39,968 nucleotides of DNA from JACRLW01 sp050181465 (GCA_050181465.1 JBFXDD010000038.1:1-39968), one strand, 5' to 3'. Positions 22,767-31,067 are shown, counted from the stretch's first letter. The notes: generated by a model from the letters alone, not told the origin. A program made the numbers and translations.

Positions 22767-22791
22767 TCGGGTTCGAGTCCCGCGATCTCCA
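22767..22791 (+). other. tRNA 3'-end-like block without a 5' half
   Basis: TCGGG-TTCGAGT-CCCGC forms a T-arm (4 of 5 pairs) with a 7-base loop, followed by GATCTCC plus A, the pattern of an acceptor 3' strand and discriminator base. No matching GGAGATC or D- and anticodon arms are found in the 80 bases upstream. It lies in the gap between the divergent porin and hypothetical genes. It may be a tRNA remnant or attachment-site scar; chance is possible. Confidence 0.3.
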
Positions 22792-22847
22792 GAATTTCTG
22801 CACGAACGCCACGCGATCGATCGAGCGCCGCAGCCGATGATCGGGGG

Positions 22848-23753
22848 ATGGCACGGCCACGGCGCAAACGGTGGATCGCGATGGGCGCGGTCCTGGCGGT
22901 CCTTCTGACCTGGCTCGGCGTCCGCTCGGCATTCGGACCATCGACGTCGACGGGTGCCGGCGAGGAGCCGTCGGCCGAGACTCCCGCCGACGGCGGGTCG
23001 ACTCCTACCCCAGCCCCCGCACGCAGCGAACCGTCGAACGCGCCGTCGCCTCCACCGACGACTTCGCCCTCGACGACATCCACTCCGCCGAGTTCGACAC
23101 CCCCGAGTTCGACACCGGCGGTCCTGAGTCCGCCGCAGCCCGACACCGCGGTGCCGCCCGCCCCGCCGCGGGCGGAACGCGCGGCGCTCCGCGATCGCTT
23201 CCGCGGCTTGTTGGCGATCCTCGGCAGCGGTTCTCCCAAGGAAGCCGTCGCGGCGCGACGACAGGCCGAGGAATTGGATCTGAGCGACGACGAGCGTTCC
23301 GAACTCGAGCGAGTGTGCGGTGCCCTCGAGATTCGACTCGCGGGCGAGATCGAACGAACTCTCGGACTCGCGCGGCGCGGCAGCGTGCTCGCGGCGCGGA
23401 CCGAGATCGACGCGCTCGTGCCGGCCCTCGAGTCGGAGCTCGGTGAGCGATTGCCGGCGAGCGAAGAGGATGTCGGCGCATCGGCGTCGTTGCCGCGCGA
23501 CCTTCGCGTCCGATACCGCGCGGCCGATGGCGGGCTCGGCGAGGGAGCGATCGTGCGGGCGACGGTGCGGGAGGTGTCGCTGCGGGTGTCGCGCGAAGAC
23601 GGCGTCGTCTACCCGACCGTCGCGATGACCGCGGTCGAGCCGGTGCTCAGCACCGCCGATCATGCGAGGGCACTCGCCCGCGCTGCATTCTCGGCGGACG
23701 ATGACTGGCTCGGCCGCTTGTGGCTGCTCCGACTCGCCGAGCTCAGTCGGTGA
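22848..23753 (+). CDS. Membrane-anchored hypothetical protein with Pro/Ser/Thr linker
   Basis: 301 residues from ATG 22848. I do not recognise a family. Residues 1-30 are a basic start followed by one membrane helix (WIAMGAVLAVLLTWLGV). Residues 35-108 are a Pro/Ser/Thr linker encoded by short repeats, including two copies of CCGAGTTCGACACC. Residues 110-300 are a folded, largely helical then beta part (AVAARRQAEELDLSDDERSE and GAIVRATVREVSLRVSR). It probably projects into the periplasm. Its last 11 bases overlap the end of the antiporter gene on the other strand. The base composition matches that of its neighbours. Confidence 0.75.
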   Translation: MARPRRKRWIAMGAVLAVLLTWLGVRSAFGPSTSTGAGEEPSAETPADGGSTPTPAPARSEPSNAPSPPPTTSPSTTSTPPSSTPPSSTPAVLSPPQPDTAVPPAPPRAERAALRDRFRGLLAILGSGSPKEAVAARRQAEELDLSDDERSELERVCGALEIRLAGEIERTLGLARRGSVLAARTEIDALVPALESELGERLPASEEDVGASASLPRDLRVRYRAADGGLGEGAIVRATVREVSLRVSREDGVVYPTVAMTAVEPVLSTADHARALARAAFSADDDWLGRLWLLRLAELSR

Positions 23754-25845
23754 GTGAGTTGCCCGTCGCGCCGGCGCTCGGAGCGACACGGCCTGGATCC
23801 TTGCCGAAGAACCAGAGAACGGCGGCCATCATCAGGAATCCGAGTGCCCAGCAGATCGGCCAGATGGACGGGCCGAACCAGACCGCGGGCAAGTAACCGG
23901 CGAAGGCCGCGGCGAGGAAGCCGAGGATCGCGTACGGCGCCTGCGTCCGCACGTGGTGGAGGTGGTCGCTGCCGCTGGCGACGGAGCTGAGCACCGTGGT
24001 GTCGCTGATCGGCGAACAGTGATCCCCGAAGATGGAGCCCTCCAGCACCGCGCCGATCGTCAGGATCATCAACGCGGGGCCGCCGAGATCCGGAACCGTG
24101 CTGCCCATCGTGTGCGCGAGGACGACGACGTTGGGCAAGAGGATCGCCATCGTTCCGTACGAAGTGCCGGTCGAGAAGGCGACCAGGGCGCTGGTGAGAA
24201 ACATCAACAGCGGCAGGATCACCGGCGAGAACGAGCCGTGGAACGCGGCGGTCAAGAACGATGCCGTGCCGAGATCCGACTTGCAGACTTCGCCGATGGT
24301 CCACGCCAGCACCAGGATCACGACGGCGAAGATCAACGATTGCGCGGCGCGCAGGGCCGCCAGCAAGACGTCGACGAGACCGAGGATTCGCTGCGCGAGT
24401 GCCATGACGCACGCCACGCCGAAGGCGAGGATCGCCGCGTGGAACAGTGCCCGCTGGCTCTCGCCGTTGCCGAGGATCTTCGGGATGCGCTCGAACAGCG
24501 GCAGCGTCGCTTCGTCCGCCGACAACGCTGCAGAGCCGTTGCGGTAGATCAACCCGATCGTGGCCGCGATGAGCACGAGGATGGGCAGCAACGCGTTGAT
24601 GCCGCGTAGCGGCGCACCCGGCGGCGGCTCGGTCCGCGCGAGTCCTTCGGCGACCATCGGGCGCGCGTCGTCGGCAACCGGCTTGTTCTCGGTGCGCGCG
24701 CGGCGCTCCGCGGTGAGCATCGGTCCGAGCTCGCGCCGCATGAGGATGGTCAGCAACACGAGGCCGAGGGTGAAGATGCAGTAGAAGCGAACCGGCAAGG
24801 TCTCGACGAACACCGCGAAGCCGTCGGTGACGGTGTACGGGTTGCCGTCCGCGTTGGTCACCTCCGGCAACTGCGGCGCGAACATCGACACCTCGTAAGC
24901 GATCCACGTCGAGAAGATCGAAATGCCGGCGACCGGGGCAGCGGTGGAATCGACGATGTAGGCGAGCTTCTCGCGAGACACCCCGTTGCGGTCGGTCAAC
25001 GGCCGCATCGTGGAACCGGCGATGATGCAGTTGCTGTAGTCGTCGAAGAAGATCAGGATGCCGATGATCCACGAGCACAGCTGAGTGCTGATCGGCCCGC
25101 GCGCGAAACGCCGCACCCATTCCACCATCCCGAGGATGCCGCCGCTGCGCGCCATGACACCGACCGTCATGAACAGGAAGACGACGAACCCCATGACTTC
25201 CTGGTTGAACTGGCTGCGCAGGACGTCGTTCCAGATCGTGTCCGTCAACAGATGGTGAGCGGCAGCGAATCCATCACCGCGCATGTAGACGAAGGCGCCG
25301 ACGAAAGCGCCGATCAGGAGCGAAGGGATGATCCGGCGCGTGAGGATCGCGAGCGCGATCGCGACGAGGGCCGGCAACAGACTGTTGCGATCGGGAAGGA
25401 AGGCATCGGATACGGCGCCGGCACGCGGTTCGGCGAGGACCTCGCGGCGGGCGATCGGGTTGCCCTCGAAGTTGATCAGCTCGGCGAGGTGGCCGTTGTC
25501 GCCCACCCGCACGCGAAGGCCGATCGCCGGCAGGTTGGTATCGACCTCGCGTCCCGCGCTGCGGGCCCAGGCACGCTGAATGCGTCCGCAGTCTGCTTCG
25601 CGGGTCGCGCGCGGGACGCTCTCGCCGCCGGCGACCTGCCAGTCCGCGGCGAGCGGCGGCAGCTTTCCAGAGGCATGGAGGGCGAGTGAGAAGGGTGCGG
25701 TCGGCTGGGCGAGTTGACTGTCGTCCTCCGCGGTCAGCCACTTTCTGACGTCCAGGAAGGCGAGTTGGCCGCGATCCGCCGTCGGCAGCACGAAGTAGAG
25801 CGCGCCGAAGGCCAGGGCCAAGAGCCAACGCAGGCTGTTCGTCAT
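23743..25845 (-). CDS. NhaC-type Na+/H+ antiporter with N-terminal extension
   Basis: 700 residues, longer than the usual 450-550. Residues 1-20 look like a signal anchor (SLRWLLALAFGALYFVLP). Residues 25-150 form a soluble domain of unknown function. The transporter begins at LLPALVAIALAILTRRIIPSLLIGAFVGAF. It has LCSWIIGILIFFDDYSNCIIAGSTMRP, typical of the NhaC superfamily (FFDDYxN with acidic residues in the membrane), and the late signature GSIFGDHCSPISDTTVLSS. It exchanges Na+ for H+, or acts on another small cation-coupled solute. A loop of about 70 residues (GPMLTAERRARTENK) lies in the middle. It diverges from the coiled-coil gene over a 52-bp gap. Confidence 0.88.
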   Translation of the reverse strand: MTNSLRWLLALAFGALYFVLPTADRGQLAFLDVRKWLTAEDDSQLAQPTAPFSLALHASGKLPPLAADWQVAGGESVPRATREADCGRIQRAWARSAGREVDTNLPAIGLRVRVGDNGHLAELINFEGNPIARREVLAEPRAGAVSDAFLPDRNSLLPALVAIALAILTRRIIPSLLIGAFVGAFVYMRGDGFAAAHHLLTDTIWNDVLRSQFNQEVMGFVVFLFMTVGVMARSGGILGMVEWVRRFARGPISTQLCSWIIGILIFFDDYSNCIIAGSTMRPLTDRNGVSREKLAYIVDSTAAPVAGISIFSTWIAYEVSMFAPQLPEVTNADGNPYTVTDGFAVFVETLPVRFYCIFTLGLVLLTILMRRELGPMLTAERRARTENKPVADDARPMVAEGLARTEPPPGAPLRGINALLPILVLIAATIGLIYRNGSAALSADEATLPLFERIPKILGNGESQRALFHAAILAFGVACVMALAQRILGLVDVLLAALRAAQSLIFAVVILVLAWTIGEVCKSDLGTASFLTAAFHGSFSPVILPLLMFLTSALVAFSTGTSYGTMAILLPNVVVLAHTMGSTVPDLGGPALMILTIGAVLEGSIFGDHCSPISDTTVLSSVASGSDHLHHVRTQAPYAILGFLAAAFAGYLPAVWFGPSIWPICWALGFLMMAAVLWFFGKDPGRVAPSAGATGNSLTD

Positions 25846-25897
25846 GGCGGTGGAGGCTACACTCCGCCGCTTCGCGCACGAAGACTCCCTATCGTCG

Positions 25898-26461
25898 ATG
25901 TCGGCACTTCAGTTCAGCCTGTTCTTTGCCGCCGTGGTCGTCGCCTACGTGCTGATTCACTTGCGGCTGGTGCGCTTCGAGGGGTGGCTGCGGCAGATCG
26001 GCGAGCTGCGATCCCTCAACGAACGACTGGACGGCGTCGTGCGCAGCATGGAACGGGTGCGGCTCGACCGCATCGAAGCCGGCCTGGGGCAACTCCACGA
26101 CGACGCCGAGGGCAACCGCGAGGAACTGCGGCAGATCGCCGCACTCCTCCGCGCGCAGTTGGCGGTGCTCGACCAGATCAGCGGCGCGACGTTCACGCCG
26201 GCCGCGGCACCGGTGGTCGTCGCCGCGGCGGAGAACGATGCCGCATCGAGGATCCGAGCCGTCGTCGAAGCACGGCTTCTCGACCTGGGCTATCGAGATC
26301 TTCGGATCCTCTCGGACTTGGTAGGGGTGGGGCTCGCCGAGCGCACGGAGGTCCGCGTGGAGGCGACGCGGCATCACATGCCGCAGAAGGGGATCGTGGC
26401 GGTGCGCAACGGCGCAGTCGTCGACGTCTCGTTGCAGAGCGCCGCCAAGTCGTTCCCGTGA
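25898..26461 (+). CDS. Membrane-anchored coiled-coil hypothetical protein
   Basis: 187 residues from ATG 25898; an in-frame ATG at 25844 is also possible but would overlap the divergent gene. One N-terminal membrane helix (LQFSLFFAAVVVAYVLIHL) is followed by a coiled coil (about residues 35-95, with ELRSLNERLDGVVRSMERVRLDR-like heptads). A small folded C-terminal domain ends in ATRHHMPQKGIVAVRNGAVVDV. No family recognised. It precedes asnS by 76 bp on the same strand and may be co-transcribed. Confidence 0.75.
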   Translation: MSALQFSLFFAAVVVAYVLIHLRLVRFEGWLRQIGELRSLNERLDGVVRSMERVRLDRIEAGLGQLHDDAEGNREELRQIAALLRAQLAVLDQISGATFTPAAAPVVVAAAENDAASRIRAVVEARLLDLGYRDLRILSDLVGVGLAERTEVRVEATRHHMPQKGIVAVRNGAVVDVSLQSAAKSFP

Positions 26462-26537
26462 GCATGGCGCGGATCGGCCGCGCGCGTATCCTCCCGCCCG
26501 GCCCACAGGACGCTCTCCGCGCCGCGGGTTCGCACGC

Positions 26538-27863
26538 ATGACCCAGCAAGAATTCGGCGGCCTTCGTGCCGTCTCCATCCGTCGCCTGCCCGAGCACGTC
26601 GGCCAGAAGGTCCTGATCCAGGGCTGGCTCTACAACATGCGCAGCAAGGGCAAGCTGCACTTCCTGCTGCTGCGAGACGGCAGCGGCATCGTGCAGGCCG
26701 TGATGTTCGCGGGCAATGTCGACGAGACCCAGTTCGAGTCGGCCAAGCGTCTCACGCAAGAGTCGGCGGTGCGGGTGATCGGCACCGTGAGAGCCGATGA
26801 ACGGGCGCCTTCGGGAGTCGAGGTGGACGTCGAGACTCTCGAGATCGTGCACATCGCCGAGCCCTACCCCTTGGGCAAGAAGGATCACGGCCCTGACTTC
26901 CTGCTCAGTCACCGGCACCTGTGGATTCGCAGTCGCAAGCAGGCGGCGATCCTGAGGATTCGCGATGAGGTCGTGCGTGCGATTCGCGACTTCTTCCACG
27001 AGCGCGAGTTCTATTGCGTCGACTCGCCGATCTTCACGCCGAGCGCCTGCGAAGGTACGACCAACCTCTTCGAGGTCCCGTACTTCGACGATCAGAAGGC
27101 ATACCTCTCACAGTCCGGCCAGCTCTACGGCGAGGCGAGTGCCATGGCGCTCGGCAAGGTCTACGTGTTCGGGCCGACCTTCCGAGCCGAGAAGAGCAAG
27201 ACCCGGCGTCATCTGACGGAGTTCTGGATGGTGGAGCCCGAGGCCGCCTTCTACGACCTCGACGACGTGATGCGGCTCGCCGAGGACTTCGTGAGCCACA
27301 TCGTGCGTCGCGTGCTCGACAACCGGCGCGCGGATCTCGTCGAACTCGAGCGGGACATCTCGAAGCTCGAACCGGCGGCCAATACGCCCTACCCGCGGCT
27401 CACCTATGCCCAGGCCGTCGAACGGATCCATGCAGCGGGTCACACCGACTTCCCATTCGGCGAAGACTTTGGAGCGCCGCACGAGACCGCGATCGGCGCC
27501 GACTTCGATCGTCCCGTGATGGTTCACCGCTGGCCGGCGGCGATCAAGGCCTTCTACATGAAGCGCGATCCGGAGAACCAGGATCTTGCACTGGGCGTCG
27601 ACATGATCGCGAGCGAAGGCTACGGCGAGATCATCGGTGGAGCACAGCGCGAGGACGACTTCGAACTGTTGCGCGCGCGCATCCACGAACACGGCTTGCC
27701 CGAGTCGGCCTTCGAGTGGTTCCTGGATCTTCGCCGCTTCGGGTCGGTTCCCCACGGCGGCTTCGGCCTTGGGCTCGAGCGGACTCTCGCGTGGATTTGC
27801 GGCGTCGAACACCTGCGCGAGTGCATCCCGTTCCCGCGGATGCTCTATCGCATCTATCCCTGA
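26538..27863 (+). CDS. asnS: Asparaginyl-tRNA synthetase
   Basis: 441 residues. The N-terminal OB-fold anticodon-binding domain is seen in VLIQGWLYNMRSKGKLHFLLLRDGSG. The class II catalytic core has motif 1 around RDFFHEREFYCVDSPIFTPSACEG and motif 2 in VYVFGPTFRAEKSKTRRHLTEFWMVEPE. Motif 3 is HGGFGLGLERTLAWICG. The segment EGTTNLFEV together with YLSQSGQLYGE and the TEFWMVEPE form favour AsnRS over AspRS. It charges tRNA-Asn directly with asparagine. The stop is followed after 53 bp by two tandem repeat copies. Confidence 0.95.
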   Translation: MTQQEFGGLRAVSIRRLPEHVGQKVLIQGWLYNMRSKGKLHFLLLRDGSGIVQAVMFAGNVDETQFESAKRLTQESAVRVIGTVRADERAPSGVEVDVETLEIVHIAEPYPLGKKDHGPDFLLSHRHLWIRSRKQAAILRIRDEVVRAIRDFFHEREFYCVDSPIFTPSACEGTTNLFEVPYFDDQKAYLSQSGQLYGEASAMALGKVYVFGPTFRAEKSKTRRHLTEFWMVEPEAAFYDLDDVMRLAEDFVSHIVRRVLDNRRADLVELERDISKLEPAANTPYPRLTYAQAVERIHAAGHTDFPFGEDFGAPHETAIGADFDRPVMVHRWPAAIKAFYMKRDPENQDLALGVDMIASEGYGEIIGGAQREDDFELLRARIHEHGLPESAFEWFLDLRRFGSVPHGGFGLGLERTLAWICGVEHLRECIPFPRMLYRIYP

Positions 27864-27916
27864 CGCGCGTCTCCGCCGCGCATCCCCGCCGCGCGGCGGC
27901 GGCGCGCCCCGTCCGT

Positions 27917-28098
27917 CAGCCCTGGCTGTTGGTGAGCGTCTGCCGCAATCGCCGCAACTCGCGTCAGGTCGGCGTCGCTACGCCGGCTCCTCCCTGGCAA
28001 CGAAACTACAGCTACGCTTCGGTCGTCGACCGTCGTAGCTCCTTGCCGGGCATCGACCTGTGTCGATCTCGCGACGACGTTCACGAACAATCCGGGCT
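27917..28098 (+). repeat. Palindromic repeat, copy 5a (first of a tandem pair)
   Basis: A forward copy starting CAGCCCTGGCTGTTGGTGAG and ending GTTCACGAACAATCCGGGCT. The left half and the 5' arm of the hairpin are eroded (AACGAAAC-TACA-GCTACGCT). The right 88 bp (28011-28098) differ from copy 5b (28191-28278) at only two bases. The period between the pair is 180 bp. Confidence 0.9.
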
Positions 28099-28280
28099 GG
28101 CCCGGATTATTCGTGATCGTCTGCTGCGATCGCCACAAGTCGCGCCCAGCGGCGTCGCTACGACGGCTCCTCCCTGGCAGCGTAGCTACAGCTACGCTTC
28201 GGTCGTCGACCGTCGTAGCTCCTTGCCGGGCATCGACCTGCGGCGATCTCGCGACGACGTTCACGAACAATCCGGGCTAG
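28099..28280 (+). repeat. Palindromic repeat, copy 5b (second of a tandem pair)
   Basis: A forward copy that starts at the shared junction GGCCCGGATTATTCGTG and ends CACGAACAATCCGGGCTAG. The central hairpin is perfect (AGCGTAGC-TACA-GCTACGCT). Its final CTA (28277-28279) is the TAG stop codon of the thioredoxin-like gene on the minus strand. Confidence 0.92.
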
Positions 28281-29230
28281 CGGCGTGCGGTCCCGATCGT
28301 CTCGCCGATCCGATGGGGTGGCAGATTGCGCGCGAGTAATCGCCCGCGCGCGTCGAGCAGCAAGTGCGCGGGTACCGAGCGGACTTCGCCCGCAAGGAAC
28401 GCAGCGCCGAGGAAACCGTCGACCGGCGCGATCATCGGCATCCGCCATCCACGCGTACGGGCGAGCGCCACGAGGTCGCGCCCTTGGGTCTCGATCAAGA
28501 AGAGCATCATCCGATCGTCGTCGAGACCCGCTTCGCGCGCTCGCGACACGATCTTGCCGATCGAATCGAGCGAGTCGGAGTCGGCGGCGCTCGCGAAGAG
28601 GAGCAACGCCACGCCGCCGCGCAGGTCCGTGACGCGCCGAGCGGTGCCCAAGTGATCGAGCATCGCTCCCGCGTCCGGAATCGGCTGGCCGACTTTGACG
28701 CGCTTGTCGCGTGTGCGCTCGAGTCGATCGATGGCGATGGTGGCGAGGTCGGACCACGGGGAGCCGGCGAGTCGCTCCTCGGCTTCCTTCCAGATCAGAG
28801 CGGCACCGTCGCGATCACCGAGGAGTTCCAGGCTCTGGGCGAGACCGCAGAGCGCATGACCACGGGTCGCCACGTCGTCGGTCGGGCTGGCGGCGAGTGC
28901 ACGTTGGAACTGCGTGCTTGCCGCTCGCGGATCGAAGCCGGTCAGCAGTCGTGATCCCAATCGCAGCCGCGCCTCCAGTGTCGCCGGCAGGCGTTCGTGG
29001 GTCCCGCCGGTGGAGCGCAGGAAGGCTTCCAACTCCGCGCGCGCGACGCTGGGTGACGTCGTCTGGGCATCGAGACGAACCCGCAGGATCCGCCACCGCG
29101 CGGTGATCGCCTGCGCGGACTCCGCGACCGGCGGGGTGGGCTGCTGCGCGGGGACTCGAGTCGAGGCGGCCGCCGTGACGGCGAGGCAGACCGTCAGCCG
29201 CGCAGCGAACTTGGTGACGAAGGAAGTCAT
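28277..29230 (-). CDS. Secreted thioredoxin-fold protein lacking the CxxC active site
   Basis: 317 residues. The signal peptide is AARLTVCLAVTAAASTRVPAQ. Residues 35-190 are helical and TPR-like (FQRALAASPTDDVATRGHALCGLAQSLE). Residues 195-317 have the TlpA/AhpC thioredoxin layout: VGQPIPDAGAMLDHLG, then RGGVALLLFASAADSDS where redox proteins have WASWCGPC. They end with the cis-Pro segment VRSVPAHLLLDARGRLLARN. With no cysteines at the active site it cannot be a disulfide oxidoreductase; a binding or scaffold role is more likely. It overlaps the HEAT lipoprotein gene by four bases. The TAG stop comes from repeat copy 5b. Confidence 0.82.
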   Translation of the reverse strand: MTSFVTKFAARLTVCLAVTAAASTRVPAQQPTPPVAESAQAITARWRILRVRLDAQTTSPSVARAELEAFLRSTGGTHERLPATLEARLRLGSRLLTGFDPRAASTQFQRALAASPTDDVATRGHALCGLAQSLELLGDRDGAALIWKEAEERLAGSPWSDLATIAIDRLERTRDKRVKVGQPIPDAGAMLDHLGTARRVTDLRGGVALLLFASAADSDSLDSIGKIVSRAREAGLDDDRMMLFLIETQGRDLVALARTRGWRMPMIAPVDGFLGAAFLAGEVRSVPAHLLLDARGRLLARNLPPHRIGETIGTARR

Positions 29231-29961
29231 CCGTCGGACCTCTCGAAGTGAGCGCGGATGCGCGCCGTTCCGGCGATGAGGGTCGGCCAATCACTATCGG
29301 CGCGCAGGCCAAAGTGAACGCCGCCGGAGTGTCGCTCGAGCGCTTCGATCGCGAGGGTTCGTTCGAGAGCCCATCGGGAGTCGTCCGCGATGCCGAACGA
29401 CTCGCGAACTGCGCCGCCGCCGTTGGTGCCGGCCAACAGCACCGCGCAGAGGAAGTCGACGGCAAGCGCGCGGTCGCCGAGATCGAGAAGGACGGTAGCG
29501 GCGGCCGTGCGCACCAGGGTCGGGCGCCGACGGTCCTGCACTCGAACTGCCAACTCAGCGAGCGTCGATTCCGACGCTCCTCCTCGAAGACACAAAGCCG
29601 CACGGGCTGCGACCGCGGCGGTCGCGCGGGGGTGATCGACGATCTGCAACAACCGGTCGGAAGTCGCGCTCGTCGGCTGGATTGCGGCCAAGGCGAGCGC
29701 GCATTCCGCACCCAGTCGATCGGGGTTTCGCAGCGCCGCGTCGATCAGCACCGGTGCCAGTGTGTCGGGCGGCGCTTTGGCCGTCAGCCGATCGAGCAAC
29801 TGCGGCCACTCAGCCGGGACCGCCGTCACGAGTTCTTCCGCCAAAGCGTTCAGTTCCGCTGGCGTGGGAGTGCGCGGATCCTGATCGGAACCGGACAGGG
29901 ACGCGCAACCGCAGAGGCCAAGGAGCAGGAAGCAGTTTCGTGCGCAACGGCGAGCGGACAT
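29227..29961 (-). CDS. HEAT-repeat lipoprotein
   Basis: 244 residues from ATG 29961; the frame is open upstream through a repeat element, which I treat as non-coding. The lipoprotein signal is ARNCFLLLGLCGCASL with lipobox LCGC. The mature part is all alpha-helical with HEAT/armadillo-like repeats: RLGAECALALAAI, HPRATAAVAARAALCLRGG, and RRRPTLVRTAAATVLLDLGDRALA. No enzyme motif is present. A scaffold role in the envelope is likely, with the thioredoxin-like protein encoded next to it as its partner. Confidence 0.78.
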   Translation of the reverse strand: MSARRCARNCFLLLGLCGCASLSGSDQDPRTPTPAELNALAEELVTAVPAEWPQLLDRLTAKAPPDTLAPVLIDAALRNPDRLGAECALALAAIQPTSATSDRLLQIVDHPRATAAVAARAALCLRGGASESTLAELAVRVQDRRRPTLVRTAAATVLLDLGDRALAVDFLCAVLLAGTNGGGAVRESFGIADDSRWALERTLAIEALERHSGGVHFGLRADSDWPTLIAGTARIRAHFERSDG

Positions 29962-29993
29962 GCAGACGGCGCAGCGTACCCGATTTGGGCGAC

Positions 29994-30072
29994 CAGCCCG
30001 GACGATTCGTGAGCGTCGACGCGAGATCGGAGCCGGTGGATGTCCAGGAAGGGGCTGCGTCGCTCGACGACC
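29994..30072 (-). repeat. Truncated half-copy of the palindromic repeat (6a)
   Basis: A 79-bp fragment beginning CAGCCCGGACGATTCGTGAG and stopping at CGACGACC, the middle of the element. The full copy 6b starts at the very next base. It corresponds to the left half of a reverse-orientation copy. Confidence 0.85.
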
Positions 30073-30254
30073 TAGCCCGGATTGTTCGTGAATGTCGTCG
30101 CGAGATCGACACAGGTCGAAGCTCGGCAAGGAGCTACGTCGGTCGACGACCGAAGCGAAGCTGTAGCTACGCTGCCGGGGAGGAGTCGACGTAGGGCCGC
30201 CGCCGGGCGCGACTTGTGACGATCGCAGCAGACGTTTGCCAGTAGTTCGGGCCA
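30073..30254 (-). repeat. 182-bp palindromic repeat, copy 6b
   Basis: A full copy in reverse orientation starting TAGCCCGGATTGTTCGTGAA and ending GCCAGTAGTTCGGGCCA. The hairpin is AGCGAAGC-TGTA-GCTACGCT with one mismatch. It lies between the HEAT lipoprotein and the PEP-CTERM gene, and its left end abuts half-copy 6a. Confidence 0.9.
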
Positions 30255-30288
30255 GCGCCCCTGGAGCGAAGCACGGCCGACCGCAGGC

Positions 30289-30699
30289 TCAGGCGTTCGT
30301 CGCTTCGCGGCGACGCCGACGCATCATGGCCGCACCGGCGAGGCCGCTACCGACCAGGAGCATCGTTGCCGGTTCGGGGACCGACGCACCGGGCTGGCCG
30401 CCGCCACCGTTGCCACCGCCGCGACCATTGCCGCCGCCGCCGCTGGCGTTGCCGCCGCCGTTGCCGCCGCCGCCGCCGTTACCGCCGCTGGTGCCGGTGC
30501 CGCCGTTGCCGTTGTCCCCGGTCTGCGAATCGCCCACGTCACCGCCGCCTACCGGCGGATCGAAGAGACCGCTGTCGCCGCCCGCCGGTGGCGGGGTGGA
30601 GCGACCGGTCGGTTCGGAACGGAAGCTGGAGTGGCTGTCGCCGCACGCGGCGAACAGAGCGCAGGTGAGCGCGAGGACCGAGAACTTGGTGAAGTGCAT
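30289..30699 (-). CDS. Gly/Asn-rich lipoprotein with C-terminal PEP-CTERM signal
   Basis: 136 residues. The N-terminus FSVLALTCALFAACG looks like a lipoprotein signal with Cys19. Residues 35-100 are a low-complexity Gly/Asn/Asp tract. The C-terminus is a PEP-CTERM sorting signal: VPEPATM, a hydrophobic stretch (LLVGSGLAGAAM) and an Arg cluster (MRRRRRE). PEP-CTERM proteins are cut and exported by exosortase to the cell surface or matrix. A lipoprotein cysteine and a PEP-CTERM tail in one protein are unusual together. The exosortase is not in this window. The upstream gap of 368 bp is unusually long for this region. Confidence 0.85.
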   Translation of the reverse strand: MHFTKFSVLALTCALFAACGDSHSSFRSEPTGRSTPPPAGGDSGLFDPPVGGGDVGDSQTGDNGNGGTGTSGGNGGGGGNGGGNASGGGGNGRGGGNGGGGQPGASVPEPATMLLVGSGLAGAAMMRRRRREATNA

Positions 30700-31067
30700 G
30701 GGTGTGAGGTCGGGAAGGAGAAGGGCCGCGCGAGCGGTTGTCGGTCGTCGGCGTCCAAGATCGAACGCGACCGGAACACTTGCTACTAGAGCAACCGATG
30801 TGCCGGACTACACAATCGAACACGCAGACATGGCTTGCGGACGAGACCCGTCCGTCTTGCGTAACGCCGCGCCGTGCTGCGCAACGCAAGCGTCGATGCA
30901 GCCGGGCGCAGCCCACACTCGCGCGGTCTCGGAACGAGATTCGTTTTCCGTGATGCGTGCGCACGATGCATGTAGGCCGCAAACCGACGACGGACCGCCG
31001 TCGATCGTCGGTGCAGCGACAGTCGTTGTGTGCGAGACGACGTGTGGGCGCGCATCGTCTGTCGGGT
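30700..31067. other. Long non-coding gap with weak inverted repeats
   Basis: No convincing gene is present. It is visibly less GC-rich than its surroundings between about 30770 and 30970. CTTGCGTAAC and GCGCAACGCAAG (30856-30890) form an imperfect inverted repeat. GACGG-ACCG-CCGTC (30989-31002), about 65 bp beyond the stop of the 1215-residue gene, is a hairpin without a T tract. It may hold the terminator of that gene and the promoter of the PEP-CTERM gene, both read leftwards. Confidence 0.4.

Noticed and set aside
22700..22791. A complete tRNA ending at 22791
   Set aside because: Only the T-arm and acceptor 3' strand can be drawn. The best 5' candidate (GGAGTAC at 22713) pairs in 5 of 7 positions, and no D-arm or anticodon arm forms.
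27854..28270. The repeats as coding sequence (open frames giving SLPGIDLRRSRDDVHE-like peptides)
   Set aside because: Frames stay open because the DNA is GC-rich. Different copies are open in different frames, copy 3 has a 28-bp loss that breaks any frame, and no start with a ribosome site is shared.
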